NCBI GenBank assembly: GCA_002478565.1
Contig: DLPC01000025.1
Location: 1-64,000, forward strand
Reading direction: 5' to 3'
Source of the DNA: Flavobacteriales bacterium UBA7468
GTDB taxonomy: Bacteria; Bacteroidota; Bacteroidia; Flavobacteriales_D; Crocinitomicaceae
DNA length: 64,000 nt
In this document: positions 54,539 to 63,317 of the stretch, piece after piece
Numbering within the stretch: the stretch's first letter is position 1
Layout: every line of letters starts with the position of its first letter
Position numbers and translations under genes: made by a program
The notes under the pieces: model-generated
Seen by the model: the letters and a program-made list of their open reading frames with translations, nothing else
Told to the model about the DNA's origin: nothing
The model's database searches: none

Positions 54539-55194
54539 AAACCATTTTTATCTCCAAGGATATTCAAGATTTAATTACTGAATTATCAAGTTTGGTGAGC
54601 GAAAACAAATTAACCGCGCAATCTCTTATTGATTTTCAGGCACTACCATTTGACTGTCCTCCGCTGGCAGACATTACTTTCTTTGCGAGTATCAGAGCCG
54701 CAGATTTTTACCTGAGTAAATGTAATCCTGGTTCGCATGTCGCCGTTGCGGGAAAAGAAACAGCCCGAAAAATCAAAGATAAATACCAACTCGAAATTGC
54801 TTTTATTGCAGAAGAATCTGGAAACCCAGTGCAAGAGGCTGTTCGTTTCAACAGTTGGAGGGGTGAGCAAACCGTTATCTTTCCAGCTTCAAATGTGTCA
54901 CTCGGAACTTACATGAAAAACGTGCCGGAGACACACAAGACAATGATTAAAGTATATCAAACCGTTGCCAAACAAACGCGCATTGAAAAACATCGCATTT
55001 ATGTTTTCAGCTCACCAAGTAATGTCAGCGCATTTATGCAAGCGAACGAATTTCCGAAAGATGCGATTATAATCGCCTGGGGAAATTCTACCCAAAAAGC
55101 GCTTCAAAGTCATGGCATTGCAGTTCAACATACCTTACTGAAAGAGCAACAAGTGTCCTTATTGGCATGGCTGCAAACCGAAAATTTTATTTAA
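54535..55194 (+). CDS. hemD: Uroporphyrinogen-III synthase
   Basis: 219 residues from the ATG at 54535 (MKTIFISKD), overlapping the hemC stop by ATGA. The sequence is poorly conserved, as is usual for HemD. Recognisable parts are VAVAGKETARKIKD and VFSSPSNVSAFMQ, and AIIIAWGNSTQKALQSHGI near the end. It cyclises hydroxymethylbilane to uroporphyrinogen III. Identity rests strongly on the hemA-hemC-hemD order. Confidence 0.9.
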   Translation: MKTIFISKDIQDLITELSSLVSENKLTAQSLIDFQALPFDCPPLADITFFASIRAADFYLSKCNPGSHVAVAGKETARKIKDKYQLEIAFIAEESGNPVQEAVRFNSWRGEQTVIFPASNVSLGTYMKNVPETHKTMIKVYQTVAKQTRIEKHRIYVFSSPSNVSAFMQANEFPKDAIIIAWGNSTQKALQSHGIAVQHTLLKEQQVSLLAWLQTENFI

Positions 55195-55203
55195 ATTTCC
55201 TTT

Positions 55204-56199
55204 ATGAAATTTGAACTCTCAACAGAGATCAGCCCGGACTTAGTTCGCTTATTTGAACGCACCGTTCTCGGTACCAATGGCGCCAAATATAAGCATCTTG
55301 ATGTCGCAAAAAGTGTGGCACATACTGATCATCCGTTGAGTTTTTCTTTGCGCAGACGAGAGCAACTTATTGCTAATATTACTTTTTGTAAACGCCCTTT
55401 TGGGCTTTATTTGCGCTACTTTTCTTTTGACTCAAAATTTCAATCCAAAGGAAAAGCACGCATGAATCCGAAGTCTGTACTGAAGGTTCAAATAGAGCAG
55501 GTCTTTCAAGATCTGGAAAAAAGCCATGGCGGAACAGCAAACTACTGCTATGCCTACATTGACGCAAAGAATGTCCGTAGTAAATGGATGAGTGAAACTT
55601 TTGGTTTTCAAACCAAAGCTAAATTAGCAACACAATCCTACAGTAGGCTTTTCCCGAGGGCAAACAAGCAATTGAGCATTGAGCCTATTGCAGCGGAACA
55701 CCGTAAAATCATTGCGCAAACCTACCAGCATTATACAGGTTATTTTACTTACTTTTTCGAAGAAGGAGAACTGGCATGTTTGCGCAACGAGCAAGGTACA
55801 CTGCTTGCATTTGCAAAGTTTCACAAGGTGCGTTGGGAAATCCAGCGTTTACCAGGAAAATTTGGAGGTGCTCAAGTTAAATTATTGCCTTTCATTCCGT
55901 TGATCAACCGACTGATCCAACCTAAAGAACACACTTTTTTGGTACCAGAAATAGTGTGTAACCCGTCTGGGAATGTTCGGGATGTTGATGCATTATTTGA
56001 AGCCGTATTGGCCAAAGAAAAATTGCATTCCATGCTGTGGTGGAACGACACGCGCGATGCGCTTTATCAACAAGCCAAACAGACGTTTAATTGGGGCATT
56101 TTACACCGATTAATTGGCGTAGCCGATGTAGATGTCGTATATAGAGGGCAGTTCATTCCAAAAGAACCCGTTTTTGTGGCGGCTTTTGATATGGTTTAA
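55204..56199 (+). CDS. Unknown GNAT-like protein after hemD
   Basis: 331 residues, not recognised. The middle (about 110-150; YAYIDAKNVRSKWMSETFGF) resembles the end of a GNAT acyl-CoA-binding fold, and a second beta-rich half (about 160-325) may be a second GNAT-like domain. No signal peptide and no membrane helix, so cytoplasmic. It lies 9 bases after hemD, and is probably in the haem operon. Its last four bases overlap the convergent gene at 56196. Confidence 0.72.
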   Translation: MKFELSTEISPDLVRLFERTVLGTNGAKYKHLDVAKSVAHTDHPLSFSLRRREQLIANITFCKRPFGLYLRYFSFDSKFQSKGKARMNPKSVLKVQIEQVFQDLEKSHGGTANYCYAYIDAKNVRSKWMSETFGFQTKAKLATQSYSRLFPRANKQLSIEPIAAEHRKIIAQTYQHYTGYFTYFFEEGELACLRNEQGTLLAFAKFHKVRWEIQRLPGKFGGAQVKLLPFIPLINRLIQPKEHTFLVPEIVCNPSGNVRDVDALFEAVLAKEKLHSMLWWNDTRDALYQQAKQTFNWGILHRLIGVADVDVVYRGQFIPKEPVFVAAFDMV

Positions 56200-56561
56200 T
56201 ACGACAGAAATCTGGTCAATAAAAGCTCCTTGATTCTTTTATCTACTTCGTTTTTGTTTTCTAAATAGTATTGAAATTCAGCAAGCGTGAAATAAGCAAC
56301 CGTCATGCCGATGTAGCGTTGAACCAATCCAGGATTTTTAGAAAATGTAGTTTGCAATAGTTTGCGTTGATCGGCTTCATTTGTAAGTGCTTTGACTAAT
56401 TTAAATAAAGCATTTTGCTGCCATTCCAAAAGCCAGAGTTCGTGCTGGAATTTAAGAATCGGCCTCAGTGTGTTGTTTTGAAAGCGTTCCAGCGTTGTAA
56501 CCTCCGTGGTTTGCTTCTCGATATCGGGACGGAGCCCCAATAACTGTTCTTCAGTTCTCAT
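56196..56561 (-). CDS. Unknown small helical protein
   Basis: 121 residues, not recognised. No signal peptide; almost all alpha-helical, with Trp/Leu/Gln-rich segments (FQHELWLLEWQQNALFKLV). It overlaps the helicase-like gene upstream by ATGA, so it is the third gene of the mazG operon. Confidence 0.65.
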   Translation of the reverse strand: MRTEEQLLGLRPDIEKQTTEVTTLERFQNNTLRPILKFQHELWLLEWQQNALFKLVKALTNEADQRKLLQTTFSKNPGLVQRYIGMTVAYFTLAEFQYYLENKNEVDKRIKELLLTRFLSY

Positions 56562-57112
56562 GCTTCTTCAGACAACTCAAGATGCTGAATGTTCGGGAAA
56601 AATTCTTCTAGGTAACTCGCTGTACGCTCTTCATCAGCATTGGCACTGAAAAACAGCGCCTTACATTTAGGCAAGCTTTCAGTCATGCGCACGATATAAC
56701 CTTTGTGCCCTTGACGCATGTGCTGATCGAGATCAAGGATTAAAAATAATTTGAGCTTTTTGATGTTGAAGCCATTTTGAAAGTACAATTCTGCCATACG
56801 GCGCGTGGTCCCCACAATAATTTCAGTGCCATCAAATAAATCGTTGCGTTGTTGTAGTTTATTTCCTTTCTCTACAATGAGGTCAACGGTTAAGTCTTTT
56901 ACTTTGGCAAGTTGGGTAAACTGCGCATGAATGGCTCTTGCTTGTTGGTCGTCTTTACACAACAGAATTGCTCTCGGCGACCCTTCTTCAGGTTGTGGCA
57001 CATATTCTTCAACGATGGGCCACAGGTTCATTTCATATTGGGTCAATAGTGCACTGACTAATACTCCTTGGGTCGAGCGCAAGATTTTTTGAACACTATT
57101 GATTGGCTCCAT
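56558..57112 (-). CDS. Degenerate DEAD-box helicase-like protein (first RecA-like domain only)
   Basis: 184 residues from the ATG at 57112; starts at 57148 and 57181 would overlap mazG by up to 86 bases. It reads like the first half of a DEAD-box helicase: RAILLCKDDQQARAIHAQF, IIVGTTRRMAELYFQ, a LILDLDQHM where the DEAD box should be, and ALFFSANADEE where SAT should be. Yet the Walker A GxGKT is missing, DEAD has become DLDQ and the second RecA domain is absent. An ATPase or helicase role is thus unlikely; an RNA- or protein-binding role is inferred. Lies between mazG and the gene at 56196. Confidence 0.72.
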   Translation of the reverse strand: MEPINSVQKILRSTQGVLVSALLTQYEMNLWPIVEEYVPQPEEGSPRAILLCKDDQQARAIHAQFTQLAKVKDLTVDLIVEKGNKLQQRNDLFDGTEIIVGTTRRMAELYFQNGFNIKKLKLFLILDLDQHMRQGHKGYIVRMTESLPKCKALFFSANADEERTASYLEEFFPNIQHLELSEEA

Positions 57113-57437
57113 CTGTAAGTTTTGGGTTATTGAGGTGTCTTTGCGCATCGCGCTGCGTTTTTTTCTCGAGGTTTTTTTCAAGCGCTTGCGTTAAATCAAT
57201 CCCGGTTTGATTGGCCAAGCAACACAAAACAAATAAAATATCGGCCATTTCATCTCCGAGGTCTTTATTGCGGTCACTTTCTTTTTCAGATTGTTCGCCA
57301 TAGCGTCTGGCCATAATTCTGGCGAGTTCCCCTACCTCTTCCATTAAAATAGCCGTGTTGGTGAGCTCGTTAAAATAACGCACCCCCAAAGTTTGGATCC
57401 AATGATCGACCTTTGCTTGTGCTTCACTGATTTTCAT
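57096..57437 (-). CDS. MazG-like nucleotide pyrophosphohydrolase
   Basis: 113 residues with the metal-binding pattern EEVGELAR (about 35) and DEMADILFVL (about 64), the EExxE...DExxD signature of the MazG/all-alpha NTP-PPase family. It probably hydrolyses non-canonical or excess nucleoside triphosphates. First gene of a three-gene operon; its promoter box is 4 bases before the ATG. Confidence 0.92.
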   Translation of the reverse strand: MKISEAQAKVDHWIQTLGVRYFNELTNTAILMEEVGELARIMARRYGEQSEKESDRNKDLGDEMADILFVLCCLANQTGIDLTQALEKNLEKKTQRDAQRHLNNPKLTDGANQ

Positions 57438-57441
57438 GCAA

Positions 57442-57480
57442 CAAAGGTATCAAAACCTCTCATTAGATATGCTACATTTG
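57442..57480. promoter_or_regulatory. Divergent promoter boxes (mazG / aldehyde dehydrogenase)
   Basis: Minus strand: TACCTTTG (57449-57442), 4 bases before the mazG ATG. Plus strand: TACATTTG (57473-57480), 7 bases before the ALDH ATG. Both fit TAnnTTTG exactly and both predict leaderless or nearly leaderless mRNA. Confidence 0.65.
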
Positions 57481-57487
57481 TAATACG

Positions 57488-58930
57488 ATGGAAAAACTAA
57501 GCAATTTTATCAATGGCGCATATGTCGCACCACTGAGCGGAAACTATATCGATAACTTCGAACCTGCTACTGGAAAAGTCTATTCTTTAATTCCGGATTC
57601 AAGTGCCGAAGATGTTGAAGTTGCCGTAGCAGCGGCAGAAGCCGCCTTTCCAATTTGGTCTGGAATGGGCGTCGAGCAGCGCGCAACTATACTTAGAAAA
57701 CTATCCGAAGGCATTGATGCGAACCTAGATGCATTCGTCGCGGCCGAGTCAAAAGATAACGGGAAGCCCTTGAGTTTAGCCCAACATGTAGACATTCCAA
57801 GAGCGGTATCGAACTTTCATTTCTTTGCCACAGCCATTGAACATTTTGCTTCGGAGTCTCATCAGATGGAAGGAATTGGTTTGAATTATACCACCAGAAA
57901 ACCAATAGGAGTTGTAGGGTGTATTTCTCCTTGGAATCTTCCACTCTATTTGTTTTCTTGGAAAATTGCTCCGGCATTAGCTGCCGGGAATTGTGTCATT
58001 GCTAAACCTTCAGAGGTTACACCCTACACTGCTTTCATGCTTGGTAAGATTGCCAAAGAAGCGGGTATGCCAGATGGCGTACTCAATATTTTACATGGCA
58101 CCGGGCCTAACGTGGGTGATGCCATAGTCAAACATCCGAAAATCAAAGCGATTTCCTTTACCGGCGGAACCAAAACTGGCGAGTATATTGCCCGAACCGC
58201 CGGGCCGATGTTTAAAAAATTATCCTTAGAACTCGGTGGTAAAAACCCGAATATCATTTTTGCCGATTGCGACTTCAAAGAGGCACTCAGTACTACCATT
58301 CGTTCTTCGTTTGCCAACCAAGGCCAGATCTGCTTATGTGGTTCAAGAATTTTTATTGAGCGTCCTATTTACGAAAAATTCAAAGAAGCGTTTGTAGCTG
58401 CAGTTTCTAAAAGCAAGGTTTCGTTTCCGCAAGATCCAGAAGCCAAACTCGGGGCAGTTGTATCCAAACCACATATGGAAAAAGTATTGAGCTACATCGA
58501 ATTAGCCAAAGAAGAAGGCGGAACAATTCTTTGTGGGGGCAAACGCAAAGTGCTGACAGGCGAACATGCTGAAGGATACTATATTGAACCGACCATTATT
58601 GAAGGTTTGCATTACCAATGCCGCACCAACCAAGAAGAAATTTTTGGTCCTGTAGTAACACTCACACCTTTTGATACAGAAGAAGAAGTACTCGAAATGG
58701 CCAATTCTACCCAATACGGCTTGGCAGCTACCGTCTGGACAAACGACCTCAAGCGAGCCCATCGCGTTGCAGATTTAGTGCAAGCCGGAATCGTATGGGT
58801 TAACGCATGGTTGGTCAGAGACCTCCGCACACCTTTTGGTGGTGTTAAAGCCTCTGGCGTTGGACGTGAAGGTGGTTGGGAAGCTTTGCGTTTCTTTACA
58901 GAGGCAAAAAACATCTTTATAAAATATTGA
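57488..58930 (+). CDS. Aldehyde dehydrogenase, ALDH8 / 2-aminomuconate semialdehyde dehydrogenase-like
   Basis: 480 residues, complete. Start NFINGAYVAP; ISPWNLPLYLFSWKIAPALAAGN; NAD-binding FTGGTKTGE; catalytic Glu in LSLELGGKNPNIIF; catalytic Cys in FANQGQICLCGSRIF. The LCGSRIF and VWVNAWLVRDLRTPFGG segments are shared with ALDH8A1 and bacterial 2-hydroxymuconate or 2-aminomuconate semialdehyde dehydrogenases, so a role in tryptophan or aromatic ring breakdown is possible. No other pathway gene is adjacent. An eight-base tandem repeat follows the stop codon. Confidence 0.88.
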   Translation: MEKLSNFINGAYVAPLSGNYIDNFEPATGKVYSLIPDSSAEDVEVAVAAAEAAFPIWSGMGVEQRATILRKLSEGIDANLDAFVAAESKDNGKPLSLAQHVDIPRAVSNFHFFATAIEHFASESHQMEGIGLNYTTRKPIGVVGCISPWNLPLYLFSWKIAPALAAGNCVIAKPSEVTPYTAFMLGKIAKEAGMPDGVLNILHGTGPNVGDAIVKHPKIKAISFTGGTKTGEYIARTAGPMFKKLSLELGGKNPNIIFADCDFKEALSTTIRSSFANQGQICLCGSRIFIERPIYEKFKEAFVAAVSKSKVSFPQDPEAKLGAVVSKPHMEKVLSYIELAKEEGGTILCGGKRKVLTGEHAEGYYIEPTIIEGLHYQCRTNQEEIFGPVVTLTPFDTEEEVLEMANSTQYGLAATVWTNDLKRAHRVADLVQAGIVWVNAWLVRDLRTPFGGVKASGVGREGGWEALRFFTEAKNIFIKY

Positions 58931-58999
58931 ATTGATGAATTGATGAATTGATGAATTGATGAATTGATGAATTGATGAATTGATGAATTGATGAATTGA
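58931..58999. repeat. Octanucleotide tandem repeat (ATTGATGA)8 plus partial unit
   Basis: Eight exact ATTGATGA copies (58931-58994) and a partial unit (58995-58999), starting right after the ALDH stop and ending 6 bases before the GH16 ATG. All copies are identical, suggesting recent slippage. Each holds TGATGA, a stop joined to a start, and every ATG inside meets a TGA two codons later. It occupies the whole upstream region of the GH16 gene. Confidence 0.95.
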
Positions 59000-59005
59000 A
59001 TAATA

Positions 59006-60205
59006 ATGAAACATCCAATCTTATTTTTTCTACTTATCACTTTTGGGTTGAGCGCCCAACTCAAACCCATTTTATTTCAATTTAAAACTGACACCGTACT
59101 GACCTGGCATTACCAATTTGGTGATGAATTTTCAAACAAAAACATTGATCAAGAAAAATGGATTCCAAGATATCCATGGGGAGGCCTATTGCTCGATCAA
59201 AGCCAATGGTCAACACCAGCGATGATCCATGTTCAAAATGGCTGGCTACAACTTACTGCAGATCGATACGGTAAAAAAGCAAAGGTTGAAAACTGGATGA
59301 TCAACCAAGAACAAGCTCGAGAATTACAAATTGATTTCAAGAATGATTCCGTTTATCTCGATTACCTCACCTCTTGCCTTTGGAGTAAAGATACCTTTCG
59401 CTACGGCTATTTTGAATGTAGGGCAATCGTGCCAGATGGACAGGGGCTTTGGCCAGCATTTTGGCTGTATGGCCAGAACCAAAAAGATGAAATTGATTTC
59501 ATGGAAATGAAAGGTGAGCGTCCGAACGATATCCACGTAGACATCCATTTACCTCAGCGCAAAGATTACGTGAAAAATAAATTGGGCATCAAAAAAGATT
59601 GGGGAGGATGGGTAGGCATGTCTCCAAAACTTACCGGGGATACCCTTATTTTTTCCGGAGTTTGGTTGCCTAATTCCTTGACCTATTTTGTCAATGGTAC
59701 GCCGGTTTCCTTTTTCAATGGAGATTTTCAAACGGCTATGAACCTCATCGTTAACTTAGCTGTAGCCCGAGACGGTTATGCTTTTAACCCCGGACCAAAT
59801 GATCAAACACAATTTCCAGCAAGCTTTCAAGTAGATTATGTTAGGGTCTGGAGCCTAGATCCACGAAAAAGTACACGCTTTGAAACAAATAAGGAGCAAT
59901 TCACAGTTGGAAGCTCCTTCAAACCGAGAGCAATTGAGAACAAAGTGGGGCTCATTTATCCGAAAAAAGAACTGTCCAAAGAGAAAGGATTTGTGAGTTT
60001 TATTCCAATAGGTGCAAATCAATATGCGATTCAATATAACGGCAATGAGGACTTCAAAATTTCATTTAACGGCGAAGAAAAGCAAATTGAAAATCGAATA
60101 AAAGTCAAAAACGGCAACATCATCGACCTACAAAACGCGCCACAAAACCTTTCAATCATAATTACTTGCGGCAATCAAAAGGTAGAATTCTATCCGCTAA
60201 AGTAG
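59006..60205 (+). CDS. GH16 family beta-glucanase
   Basis: 399 residues. Signal peptide 1-17 (FGLSAQ). The GH16 domain (about 22-290) has the catalytic EIDFME motif: nucleophile Glu162, Asp164, acid/base Glu167, of the beta-bulge type found in laminarinases and related enzymes. WPAFWLYG and NLIVNLAV flank it. About 100 C-terminal residues form an extra beta-rich domain, with no T9SS signal. Substrate is probably a beta-1,3 or mixed-linkage glucan. The short start region is filled by the octanucleotide array. Confidence 0.93.
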   Translation: MKHPILFFLLITFGLSAQLKPILFQFKTDTVLTWHYQFGDEFSNKNIDQEKWIPRYPWGGLLLDQSQWSTPAMIHVQNGWLQLTADRYGKKAKVENWMINQEQARELQIDFKNDSVYLDYLTSCLWSKDTFRYGYFECRAIVPDGQGLWPAFWLYGQNQKDEIDFMEMKGERPNDIHVDIHLPQRKDYVKNKLGIKKDWGGWVGMSPKLTGDTLIFSGVWLPNSLTYFVNGTPVSFFNGDFQTAMNLIVNLAVARDGYAFNPGPNDQTQFPASFQVDYVRVWSLDPRKSTRFETNKEQFTVGSSFKPRAIENKVGLIYPKKELSKEKGFVSFIPIGANQYAIQYNGNEDFKISFNGEEKQIENRIKVKNGNIIDLQNAPQNLSIIITCGNQKVEFYPLK

Positions 60206-60208
60206 CAT

Positions 60209-61183
60209 TTATTTTTTCGAGACTCCAAACCTAAAGCCTGCAACAAATTTGATGGCATAATAAAGTTGACGGTAATTCAACTCATTATACCTAATGCTTT
60301 TGTTGTCAAAATCTGTAACCAGAAAGAAAAAGCGTTCATTTGAAGAGTATCCACCCATGAGGCGCATGTCAAATCGAGGAGCGATCCCTAAAAGTAATTT
60401 AGAATTAGTTGGTGTTTCATAACCCTTGATTTGAACTACCGGGCCCAAACCCAACCAACCACCAAGTTGCCAATTATTCTTTCGATTAACATAAGCAACA
60501 CCAGGAATAGCACCAAAATCAAAGGCTTGCAACTGTTGGAGGTTTTGCATCGGGACTTGTTGGTTTTGGAGCTGTGCAGGAATAAGACTTCCATTTTTAT
60601 TTGCTGAACCAAAATAATTGATCGTCCCCTTGAGGTACCAGGTTAAAATTTCTTTGGTGTAATGAGCACGTTTACCCAGAAGTCCGTTCATCTGAAATTC
60701 GGGATTATGAAAATACCAACCATTCATCATCACGTTAAATGAGCGCACTTTTGGCAAAATTATATGTGGTTTTGGAGTACTAGTTGTTGTATCAAATTGC
60801 CCTGCATTTTTAAGCGCATATCCAAAAGTAGATTTGAATTCAAAGTCGTACCACACCTTTTTGTGGGTGAGGTCATAGGCAAAATTGTATTGTGTCGTTT
60901 GACCAAAATTACTTGTTGGTCGGATGTTGCCAATTATTGGGAAACCTACTCTCAAATGAAACCATTTATAAGCGAATCCAAGCCCTAAAAACGGGCTAAA
61001 ATTATTTTTGTAGGAGAGCTCTGTTAGTTGGTGATTGAAATTCCCTTGAAGTGAAAACGGATTGGCATTATATCCAAAATCTGAGTACATAATTGGGTTT
61101 TCACGAAAGGATTCAATCGCAAATTGCTGCGCAAAAAGCGCAGAATGAACAAGAATAATAAAGGCAGCTAAACTATTTTTCAA
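60209..61183 (-). CDS. Unknown secreted beta-rich protein, possibly DUF4421-like
   Basis: 324 residues. Signal peptide 1-18 (ALFAQQ). The rest alternates aromatic and polar residues, with turns such as FLGLGFAYKWFHLRVGFPIIG and GGWLGLGPVV, and ends in FRFGVSKK, consistent with an outer-membrane beta-barrel. The pattern resembles DUF4421, but I am not sure. It overlaps the 3' end of the S9 gene by 11 bases, so the two are co-translated. Confidence 0.72.
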   Translation of the reverse strand: MKNSLAAFIILVHSALFAQQFAIESFRENPIMYSDFGYNANPFSLQGNFNHQLTELSYKNNFSPFLGLGFAYKWFHLRVGFPIIGNIRPTSNFGQTTQYNFAYDLTHKKVWYDFEFKSTFGYALKNAGQFDTTTSTPKPHIILPKVRSFNVMMNGWYFHNPEFQMNGLLGKRAHYTKEILTWYLKGTINYFGSANKNGSLIPAQLQNQQVPMQNLQQLQAFDFGAIPGVAYVNRKNNWQLGGWLGLGPVVQIKGYETPTNSKLLLGIAPRFDMRLMGGYSSNERFFFLVTDFDNKSIRYNELNYRQLYYAIKFVAGFRFGVSKK

Positions 61184-63260
61184 TACCCTCTAGCCCTAAG
61201 ATAAAACTAAGCACTTTGGCTCTTTCGAGTCTTTCTGTACTGCGTCCTGAACCGCCGCCATGACCGGCATCCATGTTGCATTCAAAGATGAGCGGTGCAT
61301 TGTTTGTGCGTAAAGTTCTGAGTTTAGCAACGTATTTTGCTGGCTCCCAGTATTGTACTTGCGAATCGTGATAACCAGAAGTAACATACATTGCAGGGTA
61401 TGCCATGTGGTGTAAGTTATCATAAGGAGAATACTTCAGTAAGTAATAATAATAGTGTGGGTCATTCGGATTGCCCCATTCTTCGTATTCTCCTGTCGTA
61501 AGTGGAATACTTTCATCGAGCATGGTAGTTACCACATCAACAAATGGCACTTCTGAGACAATTCCTTTAAATAAATAAGGCGCCATATTTGCGATCGCAC
61601 CCATCAAAAGTCCACCAGCACTTCCTCCATTCGCGTAGATTCGGGAAGGGTCGCAATAGCCCATGTGTCCTAAGAACTCGGCTGCGTTAATGAAATCTGT
61701 GAAGGTGTTGATCTTCTTGTCAAATTTTCCGTTTTGATACCAATCTTCACCTAAATATTTGCAACCTCGGATATGAGCAGTTGCAAAAACAAAGCCTCGG
61801 TCGAGTAATGATAACCTTGTTGGACTAAAGATATCCGGAATGGTATAGCCATAAGATCCATAACCATACAAGAGCAATGGTGCTTTTGATAATTCTGTTC
61901 CTTTCTTATAAACAATACTTACAGGAATTTTCGTGCCGTCATTTGCTGTTGCCCATACCCTTTGTGATTCATAATTTTCTGGGTTGAATTGAGGGTCTTT
62001 GAGCTTTTTCTCGAAGAAAATTTCTTGAGAATTGGTGTTGAGGTCATAGGTGTAAACCCTAGATGGCGTTGTTAAGGAATTGACTAAATAATAAATCTTA
62101 GAAGCTTTGTAGTCGTCATTCAAGGCCAAGCCTAAATAGTAAGTTTCGCCAGTAATATTGATATACTTTTCTTGTGCACTTGAAATGTCCTTGAGTTTCA
62201 ATTTGAGCAAGCCGTTGTCTCGTTCCTCTAACAATAGATGTGATTTAAAAACGCTCAATCCTTCAATGAGGATTTTTGGGTTGTGTGCCACAAATTCTTC
62301 ACAGCTCGCAATACTTGTCGGAATTTGATTGGAAAACAAAACGCGGTTATTAATCGCATTGTCGTTACTTAGAATAAAGAAGCCTTTTTCATGGTGTTCT
62401 ACTTCATAGATGTGCCCTTGTTTACGTGCTAAGAAAATTTTGGCCTTGGCATTTGCTTGATTGGAGTCAATTAACTGAACTTCAGAAGTTGTGGAGCTAT
62501 AACTGTAGATAAGGACAAAAGCGTTGGTGAGTGTTTTACCTATTCCAACACTAAATTTGTCGTCTTTCTCTTCATATATGAGTTCGTCTGTACTTTGCGG
62601 CGTGCCTATTTGATGGCGATACACCAAATATTCTCGAAGGGTTTCAGGATCTTTTTTCGTATAATAAATAGTTTGATTATCGTTAGCCCAAACAACGCTT
62701 CCACTCGTTTCAGTCAAGACATCTTTCATGTATTTACCCTTTGATCTGAACCTGATTTCATACTTTCTGCGACCTATAAAATCCTCACTTACCGCTAAAA
62801 TTTGATTATTTGGAGATGGTGCCCAAGCGGCCAATTCATAGAAGGACTTACCTTTGGCGCGCTCGTTTTCATCAAAAAACAAGACCGCTTTTCCGTCCAA
62901 CTCGTAACGGTAAATTTGCTGATAATCTAGGCCCTCAACATTACGGTTTTGATATTGATAACCATTTAAGATGTAAGGGGCACTGGTTTCATTGGGGTCA
63001 ATGCGCGCTTCAAATTCATTGAGTAAACTATTGACAAGCGGGTCTAGCGCTTTGAAATATGCGGCTGCATAAGCGTTTTCTTCTTGAAGATATTTTAGTA
63101 CCGGTGAACTGTCGCGTTCGCGCATCCAGTAATAAGGATCTTGGCGCTGGTGGCCATGTTTTTCTAAGATTTGGTCAATTTTTGGAGCAACAGGTTCTTG
63201 TGCGCGTAAATCTAGATTCATAAATATGAATAAAATGAAGAATAAAGGCTTGATTTTCAT
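61173..63260 (-). CDS. Secreted S9 family oligopeptidase, oligopeptidase B-like
   Basis: 695 residues. Signal peptide 1-20 (MNLDLRAQ); mature start KHGHQRQDPYYWMRERD, typical of prolyl oligopeptidase/oligopeptidase B. A propeller (about 90-420) is followed by a hydrolase domain with LLYGYGSYG, catalytic Ser in NGGSAGGLLMGA, and His in MDAGHGGGSG. It should cut short peptides after basic residues, in the periplasm. The ANGGSAGG and EEWGNPND blocks favour PtrB over prolyl oligopeptidase. Co-translated with the gene at 60209. Confidence 0.94.
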   Translation of the reverse strand: MKIKPLFFILFIFMNLDLRAQEPVAPKIDQILEKHGHQRQDPYYWMRERDSSPVLKYLQEENAYAAAYFKALDPLVNSLLNEFEARIDPNETSAPYILNGYQYQNRNVEGLDYQQIYRYELDGKAVLFFDENERAKGKSFYELAAWAPSPNNQILAVSEDFIGRRKYEIRFRSKGKYMKDVLTETSGSVVWANDNQTIYYTKKDPETLREYLVYRHQIGTPQSTDELIYEEKDDKFSVGIGKTLTNAFVLIYSYSSTTSEVQLIDSNQANAKAKIFLARKQGHIYEVEHHEKGFFILSNDNAINNRVLFSNQIPTSIASCEEFVAHNPKILIEGLSVFKSHLLLEERDNGLLKLKLKDISSAQEKYINITGETYYLGLALNDDYKASKIYYLVNSLTTPSRVYTYDLNTNSQEIFFEKKLKDPQFNPENYESQRVWATANDGTKIPVSIVYKKGTELSKAPLLLYGYGSYGYTIPDIFSPTRLSLLDRGFVFATAHIRGCKYLGEDWYQNGKFDKKINTFTDFINAAEFLGHMGYCDPSRIYANGGSAGGLLMGAIANMAPYLFKGIVSEVPFVDVVTTMLDESIPLTTGEYEEWGNPNDPHYYYYLLKYSPYDNLHHMAYPAMYVTSGYHDSQVQYWEPAKYVAKLRTLRTNNAPLIFECNMDAGHGGGSGRSTERLERAKVLSFILGLEGIEK

Positions 63261-63274
63261 AGCGTGATTTGCTA

Positions 63275-63313
63275 CAAAAGTAGCGATATTCTCTTTTGAA
63301 AAGTTTAACTTTG
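63275..63313. promoter_or_regulatory. Divergent promoter boxes (S9 oligopeptidase / methyltransferase)
   Basis: Minus strand: TACTTTTG (63282-63275), 14 bases before the ATG at 63260. Plus strand: TAACTTTG (63306-63313), 4 bases before the GTG at 63318. Confidence 0.6.
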
Positions 63314-63317
63314 GTAC

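Noticed and set aside
58612..59070. 152-residue minus-strand frame with repeated INSSIHQF
   Set aside because: It comes from translating the octanucleotide array on the wrong strand and from antisense ALDH sequence.
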